Source: Raphanus sativus
Lineage: Eukaryota > Streptophyta > Magnoliopsida > Brassicales > Brassicaceae
DNA length: 64,000 nucleotides
Assembly: GCF_000801105.2 (NCBI RefSeq)
Contig: NC_079514.1
Location: 29,995,075 to 30,059,074 of the forward strand
Reading direction: 5' to 3'
The position numbers were made by a program, and so were the translations under genes. Below the pieces are notes generated by a model that had not been told where the DNA came from, ran no database searches, and saw nothing but the letters and a program-made list of their open reading frames with translations. Each line of letters begins with the position of its first letter. Positions within the stretch are counted from its first letter, which is position 1. Positions 35,091 through 44,446 of the stretch are shown piece by piece.

Positions 35091-36109
35091 TCCATAGAAG
35101 TATTAAGACCTGATTTTGTAGTTTACTTTTACATTGGATCAAGTCATTGCCTGACTTTGTATTCAACATCAAATACAAAATTCTATTAATGTTTAGATGT
35201 CCCTCAAAAAAAAATACTCCCTCCGTTTCATATTAAGTGTCGTTTTAGAGAATTTTTTTCGTTGCAAAATAAGTGTCGTTTTAGAGTTTCAATGCAAAAT
35301 TTATTAATTTTATTCTCCATTCTATTTTTCTATTGGTTGAATTGTATCGGTAATGATGTTTCTATATTGAAAATATGCAAAATTAAATGCTTTCTTAATC
35401 CGTGTGCACAAATCTAAAACGACACTTATAATGAAACAGAGGGAGTAGAAAACAAGTTAAAAAGACAAAGTAGGACAATTGAAGATTTAGCAATAACATA
35501 TAACAAGATTAAGATTAGAGTTTTATATCATGCCAAAAACCACAAGTGGAAGTTTCCAGGAAACTCGGTCAAACAATAATATGTCCCCTAGAAATATTAA
35601 TACATGATTTTATAGTTTACTTTTACATTGGATCAAGTCATTGCGTGACTTTGTCTTCAACATCAAATACAAAATTCTAGTAGTGTTTAACCGTCCCTCA
35701 ATACATAGAAAACTAGTTAAAAAGACAAAGTGGGACACGTGAAGATTTACCAACAACATATATCAAGATTAAGACATGTAAGAGTTTTATATCAGGTCAA
35801 AAACCACAAGTGGAAGTTTCCAGGAAACTCGATCAAACAATAATATGTCACCTGGAAATATTAAGACTTGATTTTGTGGTTTACTTTTACATTGGATCAA
35901 GTCATTGCCTGACTTTGTGTTCAACATCAAATACAAAGTTCTAGTAATGTTTAGCCATCCCTCAAAAACATAGAAAACTAGTTAAAAGACAAAGTGGGAC
36001 ACATGAAGATTTAGAAATAACATATAACAAGATTAAGACATGTAAGAGTTTTATATCAGGCCAAAATCCACAAGTGGAAGTTTCCAGGAAACTCGATCAA
36101 AAAATAATA
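35091..36109. repeat. Tandem array, about 264-bp unit, block B
   Basis: Units begin at 35091 (enlarged by a MITE), 35582 (264 bp) and 35846 (264 bp) and end at TGTCATTAGATTCC (36110). The unit is the same as in the block A array, and both arrays have three units, so tripling predates the block duplication. Non-coding. Confidence 0.85.
35217..35445. mobile_element. Stowaway/Tc1-mariner-type MITE, 229 bp
   Basis: The terminal inverted repeats are CTCCCTCCGTTTCATATTAAG on the left and CTTATAATGAAACAGAGGGAG on the right (reverse complement CTCCCTCTGTTTCATTATAAG). They are flanked by a TA dinucleotide on each side (35215-35216 and 35446-35447). Sub-terminal AGTGTCGTTTTAGA repeats occur. The ends and TA target duplication are diagnostic of Stowaway-like elements. 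It interrupts the first unit of the block B array. Confidence 0.88.
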
Positions 36110-36298
36110 TGTCATTAGATTCCAACAACTTGTTTTTGTTTCAAAAGGGCACATAGTAATGATGAAACAAAAGAACTAAACATTACATTAAACCAAACCT
36201 TAATGCTAGAAAACCTCAAAAACGTCATGGATCATACAATTTGGTAGAAAATGTTATATTTGTTACCTAGGTGGTAACCTGCGCAAGAATGAAAAAAA

Positions 36299-37160
36299 TG
36301 TCAGAATTGGAGTTTTCCCTAAATGTCCTATTTTCTCTTCTAACCTAATGGCGCCTCTATATAAAAACGCCCCATATCCATTTATTTCTTTTGGACACGA
36401 GTTTTTGCAAGAGACCATATTTTCAATTTTGGGATTTGCGATTTGAAGCCTTGTAAGGGAGACAGTTCCTTCTCTCTCGCTTTAGAGAAGATTATCTTGA
36501 ACTTTATTTTATCTCTTAATTGCATGTAATATTATTAAGAATTGATGCTTGTGTTTTCTTGTGTTATGGCTGAGTAGTCATTTAGCTTATTCTAAGGTTT
36601 TAGGATGTTAATTCTGTGAACTAAACAAAAATAAGTTAATAAATTGATTATCTTCATTTATAACTTTTCTTACTGCTTGCATTAATCTATCGCTTAATGT
36701 ATTAATTTAGGTTTAATTTATTCATTATTTGTGTAGTAGATAGCTTGATATGTAATGAATGAAGTTGGCATCCCTAATAGCGAAAGTAGATATTAGGGTG
36801 TTTAGTGAACCTATCGGACTTGATCTCTAATATTTGCTATCGTATCTTGATCCAAGCGAGGGTTTAGATATCAAAATGGATTTGCAAAAAAAGAGTTCCA
36901 TGAGAGTGGACTGTTCTATCTTAAATTATCTGAATTTTAAACTTATGCTTAACTGAGCTTGAATAATTATTTGGCTTATAAGTGTTGAAACCAGTTGGAA
37001 TAACCTTAGGTTAGCTCTTTAATCAATTGAAAACCTCGAATCAGTCGTGTTACTTCTTTATTACGTTTCATTAAATCTTCAAAACCTTCATTGTTTTAGT
37101 TTAATATTGATCTAATAAAAAATAGGGGTAAACTGATCATCTGAAATTTAATCTAAACAT
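36299..37160 (+). mobile_element. LTR-like segment (tentative solo LTR)
   Basis: The segment starts at TGTCAGAATT and has a TATA-like CTATATAAAAACGCC (about 36356-36370). It continues with polypyrimidine and leader-like sequence (TTAATTGCATGTAATATT, GAGTAGTCATTTAGC) of the kind seen in plant retrotransposon LTRs. The right boundary and a target duplication are unclear, and no internal coding region is present. A decayed promoter of another kind cannot be excluded. Confidence 0.3.
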
Positions 37161-37661
37161 ATTACAACAACATTGTTTACTTGACACAATTGCCGGAATA
37201 ATTATATTTAAATAAATAATAAATAAAAGACAAAAATAAAAAATAAAAATTATCAGATATTTTAGGATGTTTTACTTTGGTGTCTGTAATCATTTATATA
37301 TGCTATCAACAACTTTTAAAATGATCATAAACTCCCCCAAACAAGACCGATTCTGATTTACTGAAATTGATCAATTTAACCAAACTTTGTTTATCAATAC
37401 TTGGGTTGAATTTTACCAAAAAAAAAAGACTTCGGTTGAACATATTTCTAATCATCTCTTTCGATTTGCGGAAATGAATAAAAAATACACAGATACAATC
37501 ATAGTTGAGTGTAAATGTAAGAAGAGCATGATGTCACAAAACATATTCAGTTATGAATTTATATCCCAAACCTAGACAAAGCGATGTGAGAGAGCTTTAA
37601 ATCTGCTGCAGAGTACATCTTCAAACATTGTTTACTCAGAGTCGGAGGAAGAAGAACATAA

Positions 37662-39225
37662 TCATGACTCAGTAAAGACGTTTCTGTAATCCCATTCCAT
37701 ATAAATAAAATTATTAGTTGGGGGCAGAGAACGCACGCACATACCTAAACCTTTCTTCAAGATCTCTTCAAGGTCTAGTCTTTTAAAAGTAAGCGAGATG
37801 ATCACCAGCGATCACGTAAAGTGAACAAGGTTCTGGAATGGGATCAAGGAAACCATAACCATCTGAGATACAATGCTCAAAATCTCTTCCATCTGCATCA
37901 AACGGAAAAGGCTCAAGGGAAGGTGTGTCGTCTATATCCACAACAAACATTACTGTGCTATTTGGATCAAGCAGCACCGTCATTGCCTTCGAGTATTTTC
38001 GTTCCAACAAGACGGTTCCCATTCTTCTCTTGAGATTCTTCGTAAGAGAGCATCAGCAGATAAAAAGCATTTCCAGTTTCATCTTCATCACATGTCCCAG
38101 GTGGCCACCCAAACGTTCCTCCCCACAAACCGGCATACCCTTGGTCATTCATGGGATTGTTAACCGGCAGTTTGTAGAGAGAAAAGTTGTCTCCGTTTAT
38201 GTTTGGCCACCCTAGGTGAGAAGACACATCAGCAGTGTACGAAGCTTTGAGACTAATAAGACCGAATGTATCACCAGAGCTAAAACTAAAAGCTTGGCGA
38301 TTCAAACATCTAACCTCTCTTTCTTTCTCTGTTGCTGCGAATTCAAAGTAAGGATCGTGATTTTTCCTCCCACATCTCGTTTATTTCTACTTTCTTAGGA
38401 TTGTAACACAACCCATCCTCCTCGAGGTTCATGTGCTTCCAATTCACACCAAACTTGTGCATTTTAAGGAGCATGGTTCTACGTTCCAACAACAACTTCC
38501 CTTCATCTTCTCTCCTTGTGGGAAATAACTTTACATTCAATGGTTCAGATACATGTAGACCTACATGGTTCGTCACTAGTTCGACTAAATATTTTTTATC
38601 GTTACGAGATAACTTCGAAAATAACTCATTTCTTGAGTAGGCTTCGCTACTAGTCTTCTCTAGCCTCGGCTCAACCTCCAGTGACAGCACAGTGCAGCTT
38701 TTCTCGATTCCTGTAACCAAACCAGGGTACAAGCAACTGTCTTTTCTGTCTCTTCCATGAAGAAAAAAACTTGGTGGAGCCACCATCGAGATCACAGACT
38801 ATCTCAAAAACAGGTGACCACATAATCCGACCTTCTTGAATCCCCAAAGGACCAACCTCTTGTGGGATTATGCGGCAACCAACGACAGACAAGAATCCAG
38901 GCATCACGTAAACAACATTCCCAAGCTCAGGTTGATGGTAGACCCAAACACCAAACAGAGGCTTCATCACCTCTACAAGAAACCGACAAAGAGACTTGTA
39001 AGAAGAGACACCAGTTCGCCACTGCACTATGTCAGACGGAGGTATAACCTTTACATTCTCGCATTGGTCGAGCCAGACATTCTCGGAGTTGACAATATCG
39101 CATAGGCTTCTACAGCAACAGCTTAGATTGCATATGTCGCTTGGAGAAAGTAAACGAAAGATGAGAACAGTTATGTCTTCTGGAAGCGAAAGAATAAAAA
39201 AATCACACTTAAACTCTCCGATCAT
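37662..39225 (-). pseudogene. F-box pseudogene, copy D
   Basis: A full-length relative of copies A-C, with the F-box at the N-terminus (ATG at 39223-39225; [20 protein letters not shown]) and the C-terminal TNNFIYME...NVFTES end at 37662. The reading frame changes four times. There is an extra A in the A-run near 38765, an extra C near 38362, a shift near 37970-38020, and a 29-bp deletion near 37795 relative to copies A and B. The intact relatives are single-exon, so these are not introns. The N-terminus is the most divergent of the set (MIGEFKCDFF). Segments of its middle and C-terminus match copies A and B respectively. No functional protein is expected unless the shifts are assembly errors. 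Confidence 0.85.
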
Positions 39226-39340
39226 CGTTATGTAGTTTGCAAAAGAAATATACCAAAAGCTAATAAAACCCTAAAATTGATTTCACTAACGAAGCTAGAT
39301 TATATATAATCGTGGGATCTGATGATACAAGGAAATCAAG

Positions 39341-39410
39341 ACCAAAAGGAAACGTGATGTGCAAGACTAAAAGGAAACGTGATGTGCAAGACTAAAAGGA
39401 AACGTGTGTC
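39341..39410. repeat. 25-bp tandem repeat upstream of ProRS
   Basis: Two full units of ACTAAAAGGAAACGTGATGTGCAAG (39341-39365, with one C/T difference, and 39366-39390), plus a 17-bp partial third. The ATG inside the second unit opens a frame continuous with the synthetase ORF, but this N-terminal extension is not family-like. Confidence 0.9.
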
Positions 39411-39468
39411 ATTCTTCTTTCTAACATTTTTAAGATTAAAAGGAAAAAGAAAAAGTCTATTTTTGCTC

Positions 39469-39474
39469 TATAAG
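39469..39474 (+). promoter_or_regulatory. Possible TATA box for the ProRS copy
   Basis: TATAAG in the context GCTCTATAAGAAC lies about 110 bp upstream of the preferred start codon. If used, transcription would begin near 39500, after the upstream in-frame ATGs at 39382 and 39478, favouring the ATG at 39583. Confidence 0.3.
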
Positions 39475-39582
39475 AACATGACTACACCAATAAAATTCGA
39501 ACCACCAGTCCCTGAATTAAAAGATAAACGTTTTCTTCAGAGAGAGCTTATTGTTACAAAGTTTAGATTCTTCTTGAACAAC

Positions 39583-41184
39583 ATGTCGAAGTCAGAAGAA
39601 GAAGATATCGCTACTAGTACTAGTTCGCAATCCCTACAAGTTCCTGGAAAAGAAACAGAAGCCTCTGTTTTTGCTAAAAGAAAAGAGAAAGAGATGAAGA
39701 AAGAGACTCGTCTCGGAATCTCTGCAAAGAAAGAAGAAGACTTCGCGAGTTGGTACTCTCAGGCTTGCAGATTCGGTGAGCTCATAACCCTCTCCGACAC
39801 AAAAGGACTCTACATCCTAGAGCCAACAGCAACAAAGATCTGGAACATCCTAAGAAGTTACATGGACGCAGAGCTCGAAAAGTTAGGTAACGTGGAGGAA
39901 AAGAAATTCCCCATGTTAATAAAACGTGATTCCCTCGAGAAGGAGAAGGACCACATCGAAGGGTTCAAGCCTGAGGTTGCTTGGGTCACAAGAGCAGGTG
40001 AACATGATCTCCCAACACCGTACGCTCTACGTCCAACCAGCGAGACCATCATCTACCCTTACTTCAGAAACAGGATTAGGACACACCGTGATCTCCCGAT
40101 GAAGGTTAACCAGTGGGTTAACGTTGTTAGATGGGAGGTTAGCGACCCTATCCCGTTGATCAGAGGTCGCGAGTTCGATTGGCAGGAAGGTCACAGTGCC
40201 TTCGCCACCAAGGAAGAGGCTGATGAAGAGGTTCTTGAAGTTTTGAACGTCTACTCTCGTGTCTACGAAGATCTTCTTGCGGTTCCTGTGATAAAAGGTC
40301 GAAAGAGCGAGAAGGAGAAGTTTGCTGGTGCGGATTACACCACAAGCGTCGAGGCTTTCGTGCCAGCTACTGGTCGTGGTGTACAAGCAGCGACCTCGCA
40401 TTGTTTAGGACAGAACTTTGCGAAGATGTTTGAAATCACATTTGAAGACAAGGAAGTGAGGAAAGACAAGAAGAAGTCAATGGTGTGGCAGAACTCGTGG
40501 GGTTTAAGTACAAGATCGATAGGAGTGATGGTTATGACACATGGAGATGACAAAGGCTTGGTGTTGCCTCCAAAAGTGGCACGTTATCAAGTCGTTGTGA
40601 TCCCTGTTCCTTTCAAAGGTGCTGATACCAAAAGGATCTCTCGAGAGTGTCAAGCTGTTAGAGCCTCATTGCAAGGTGCTGGGGTACGTGCTGTAGTTGA
40701 TGAGCGAGAGAACTACGCTTGTGGGTGGAAGTATGCAGACTGGGAGATGAAAGGAGTGCCTTTGAGAATCGAACTCGGTCCAAGAGATTTGGAGAAGAAT
40801 CAGGTGAGAGTGGCGAGGCGTGACACTGGAGCGAAGATGGATGTGTTGAGAGTGGACTTGGTTGAGAGAGTCAAGGACTTGTTGGAAGAGATACAGAGAG
40901 ATCTCTATGCTGTGGCGAAGAGGAGGCTTGAAGAAAGCATTCAGAAGGTTGAAACTTGGGATGAGTTTAAGGAAGCTCTGAGAGGGAAGAAGCTGGTTTT
41001 AGCTCCATGGTGTGATGAAGTTGAGGTGGAGAATGGTGTAAAGGAGAATACTAAAGGTGAAAACGAAGCAGGAGCTAAGACTCTATGCACTCCCTTTGAA
41101 CAGCCTGAACTAAGGGAAGACACTTTGTGCTTTGCATCAGGAAAGCCAGCCAAGAAGTGGACCTATTGGGGAAGAAGTTACTAA
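39583..41184 (+). CDS. Cytosolic-type prolyl-tRNA synthetase, intronless copy
   Basis: ORF of 533 residues from ATG 39583 (MSKSEEED), the length I recall for plant cytosolic ProRS (about 530). In-frame ATGs at 39382 and 39478 would add AT-rich, non-homologous sequence. It should charge tRNA-Pro with proline in the cytosol. Class II features: KDHIEGF.PEVAWVT, RPTSE at residues 150-154, motif-2 VVRWE and REFDWQEGHSAF (about 196-207), TSHCLGQNFAKMFEI, motif-3-like STRSIGVMVMTHGDDKG, anticodon-binding region KVARYQVVVIPVP, and the conserved C-terminus FASGKPAKKWTYWGRSY. There is no intron, whereas the usual gene is spliced (recalled), so this is probably a retrocopy. The N-terminal motif-1 region is unusual: GLYILEP replaces the family's GCYILRP. 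No such gene is remembered here in Arabidopsis. Confidence 0.85.
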   Translation: MSKSEEEDIATSTSSQSLQVPGKETEASVFAKRKEKEMKKETRLGISAKKEEDFASWYSQACRFGELITLSDTKGLYILEPTATKIWNILRSYMDAELEKLGNVEEKKFPMLIKRDSLEKEKDHIEGFKPEVAWVTRAGEHDLPTPYALRPTSETIIYPYFRNRIRTHRDLPMKVNQWVNVVRWEVSDPIPLIRGREFDWQEGHSAFATKEEADEEVLEVLNVYSRVYEDLLAVPVIKGRKSEKEKFAGADYTTSVEAFVPATGRGVQAATSHCLGQNFAKMFEITFEDKEVRKDKKKSMVWQNSWGLSTRSIGVMVMTHGDDKGLVLPPKVARYQVVVIPVPFKGADTKRISRECQAVRASLQGAGVRAVVDERENYACGWKYADWEMKGVPLRIELGPRDLEKNQVRVARRDTGAKMDVLRVDLVERVKDLLEEIQRDLYAVAKRRLEESIQKVETWDEFKEALRGKKLVLAPWCDEVEVENGVKENTKGENEAGAKTLCTPFEQPELREDTLCFASGKPAKKWTYWGRSY

Positions 41185-43480
41185 GCTATATCTGCTTATA
41201 CGTCTGATGGCATCTTTAGGATTGCTTTTCATCTGTTTCGATCTCTTTTTTGAAGTTAGATTCGCAATAAAACCATTATTCCTTGTTGAGCTGTATGGGA
41301 TTTGCGCTAGTTGTCACTTTCTTCAGTTGGCCTTCAGGTTGAGGCCTTGATATTTTTGAGTTGAGAGAGAGCAAAGCTTTTGTCTGAGATGAAGGCTTTG
41401 GCTTTCTATTCTTGACACTTACAAATAGAAATAACTTAGGAGAACCATGTTTTTATTTTGCAGAACATAAAATATATTGGCTTCTAAGAAATATAAACAT
41501 GAATTGAGCTCAAAATCAATATGAGCGAAGAAAACTATATGGAAAAATGGAGGAAACCGATTTTATTATTTCAGCTTCAAAATCTTTCGACAGTCTACAG
41601 AATTCAACAGAAAACTAGTGTAGAATAGTTGTGTATGATCGGACATCCCATTTCATATGTTCTTCGTCTTGCTTTAGTAAGCATGAAATTATTTCATCAT
41701 AAATGTATTAGGGATAGAGAGAGCTTGCTCGTACCTCTGCTAGACTGCTACCATGGTGAAGATCATTGAGAAATCAATAAGGAATCGGCAATGTCTACTA
41801 TCAATAACAGAGGAATAAGTATATGAATGTTTTATCTTTTTGGTTTGGCACTATTATTTTTTTGTTGTTGTGATTTTATCCAGTAGGAAAACTCATAAAA
41901 TATCAGATGCACTAGATGTAACAATGGTTTTTTTTGGTGAATATAGTTTAACCTAAATACATGTTTTTATATAATTTATTTTTATAAAATTGAAAATACA
42001 AATGCGCGTATCAAAATATAGTTTCTAATTAAAACATAAATTGACTATTTTGAATGAGTTTTTATGCCTTGATTTTGACTGAGTTTTATCATTGATGCTT
42101 GATTGTAGAATGTGCATTCGGATTTATGTCTAAGATTTTTTTCAATAACATATCCATAAGTTTCATTTTGGTATTTTTAATTTTTGGGTCGGATTCAGTT
42201 TGACTTCTTCTAAATCATTGATAGATCTAGTTTTATCCAATATTTGACTTCACCAAAAGATCCATTAAAAACTATCAAAAATATATGAAAGTGTTTAAAT
42301 GTATCTAAATTACTTGAAAAACTGGTAAAACAATCTAAACTATTAAAAGAATTCAAAAGCATATGCTAATTAAAAAAAAACTCCTCAAAAAAATTCAAAT
42401 TGCTCAAATTAGGTACATATTTATTTAACTTAGGTTTTTTGGATACTAATTCAAATTTTTATTTGAATAGAGTTTTATCCGATATAAGTAGTGAAGTGTC
42501 ATCCCCTGAGCCCCATCCGGTTAGTTTTCTTTAATCAGATTTCAGTTTGGATTTTGAATCCAGTTACATGCATCCATATTTATTTGATTGCGTTGTTTAT
42601 TTGGTGAGGATCGATGTTCAATTCATTACTTTAATGTATGCATTCCACTTAATTTTTTTGTTCTTAACTCTTGATTGAGGAGAAATTGTGGAAAATAGAA
42701 TTTGCAAAGAATTTGATGATTTTAAACGTTAAGAGAATTTTAAAAGTTAAATAGATCAAACAAAAATGATTTCAGATGTTTTTTATGAATTATCCTTGTT
42801 TGTTATTGCTTAGCATAGATTTTTTTCTCAAAAATCTTTTTTTAAAATAAAATATACATGTTTTCTAAAAACTTTCAAAACATATAATTATTGGTATTAT
42901 AATAGCTCTTTAATTTTGTAATTATGATTGTTTTCATACTATGCTGTTTTACTTTTTGATTTTAAGTTTTCCATGATATATTTTTTTCAAATGAAATTAA
43001 TTGTCTCTTATCCGTGTACTATTTTGTGATTTTGTTTAATTTTTGGTTTGATATCCTTTTCTTAACAATTACAAAGTAATTTTTTTTGTGTGTGTGTGTG
43101 TTGTATCACTGTATATATTTATGTATGTATTTAATACATATACTTAAGAATCTTATGAATGGTATGTATTATTTCTAAATTAGAATTTTAGAAGTAAAAT
43201 TAATGAGAATTTAATAGAATTAAAAACTCAGTAAAAACTAAATTCTGAATAACAAAGAATTTTAAGTAGAATTTAAAAGTTCTTAAACCATAACAAATAA
43301 TTTTACTAATATTTTAAAAATCCATAAAAATATCAATTAAATATTTGATTTTTTAAAAAATCTTTCAGAATTCATCTATGCTAACAAATAGGCACTGCAA
43401 ATACAAATAAGAGAGGTCTTTGATTTCACATAAAAAAGGGCCTACAAAAAAAAGTAAGGGCCTCGGAAAATAGATTTGGT
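41185..43480. other. Intergenic region between ProRS copy and GNL1
   Basis: The first 250 bp are probably the ProRS 3' UTR. The rest is AT-rich without a supported gene or clear transposon terminus. A (GT)n tract sits at about 43090-43100. Confidence 0.5.
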
Positions 43481-43720
43481 AACAAAATATGGCCCAACTC
43501 TCAGCCCATCTCAAAGCTTCCGCTTTCACAACCTTCTCTTGGATCATCTCTCTCAGAGGACACGCCCGATCTCCATCTTCATCCCACTCCACATAGCCAT
43601 TTGCAAGAAGGATCCACGGTTGCTGTGTTTCCGGCGATTGGGGAGGAACGAGGATCTGATCTCAATTGAGTTTTCGTGGCCTAAGCTCCCACTCTACCGT
43701 ATAGGCTCGATCCTTTCACC

Positions 43721-44430
43721 ATTGTCTCGTACATTGAGAGCTTCTTCTCCTCCTCTCAACACATACGCCATTGAAACACTTCAAAAAGTAGAAATCTGGG
43801 AAAATTCTGGATCTCCTTCTCCGATCCCGATCCCGATCTCTCCAGTACATTTTTGTCTCGTTAGATAGGTAGCCTGAGTCTCGATCCTCTTCTTCCTTCC
43901 CTTTTAACTTCCAAATTGTTCTATGTATTAGCTCTTAAGTTTTGATTGGTAGTTTGCTGACTTGCGATTCAATTAGATCTGAATTGTATGGTTTTGAAAC
44001 TTGTTGCTAAGCATGGAGCCTTTTAACTATTTTGCAGCTCTGCATATATGCTTCCTGTGTGTTTAAGCTATGAAGCATTGTCTCGTACACTGATATAGCT
44101 TCTTCTCCGTTCAACACAGACGCCACTGAACCCCGAAGAAACAGGTCATTTCCTGGGAAAATTCTGGATCTCTTTTCCCGATCCCGATCTCCCCTGCGCA
44201 ATTGAACCACATTTGCGTATCGTTCAACAGGTAAGCTTAGTCTCGATCCACCTCCTCCTTCCACTCTGTACTGTGATTACCAGATTTGCGATTCAATGAG
44301 CTCCGATAGATCTGAATCGTTTGGTTTTGATTTTTTTTTTTTTTTCTGAATGGTGATTCTAAGCATGGAGCGTTTTAACTGTCTTTGCAGCTCTGCATAT
44401 GCTTCGTGTGTGTTTTGTTGTTTGAGCCAA
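43721..44430 (+). repeat. Tandem duplication of the GNL1 5'UTR exon and intron
   Basis: ATTGTCTCGTACA at 43721 recurs at 44077 (356-bp period). Each copy contains a leader exon (ACGCCATTGAAAC or a variant, then GGAAAATTCTGGATCTC), a donor region, a pyrimidine-rich intron, AAGCATGGAGC, and an acceptor TTTGCAG followed by CTCTGCATAT. The second copy has a consensus donor (CAG/GTAAGC at 44231) and acceptor (44388-44390). The first has a weaker donor (TAG/GTAGCC at 43869) with its acceptor ending at 44037. Two alternative leader exons are therefore possible. Confidence 0.85.
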
Positions 44431-44446
44431 GAATCTGGGACGAGCT

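Noticed and set aside
35217..35445. Small RNA gene or promoter
   Set aside because: The CTCCCTCCGTTTC inverted termini with TA duplication identify a Stowaway-type MITE.
37662..39225. F-box copy D as an intron-containing functional gene
   Set aside because: Frame changes occur inside conserved coding blocks without GT-AG boundaries, and all relatives are single-exon.
39379..39582. ProRS start at 39379
   Set aside because: 39379 is GTG; the region is a tandem repeat plus AT-rich sequence with no family similarity. The ATG at 39583 gives the expected length.
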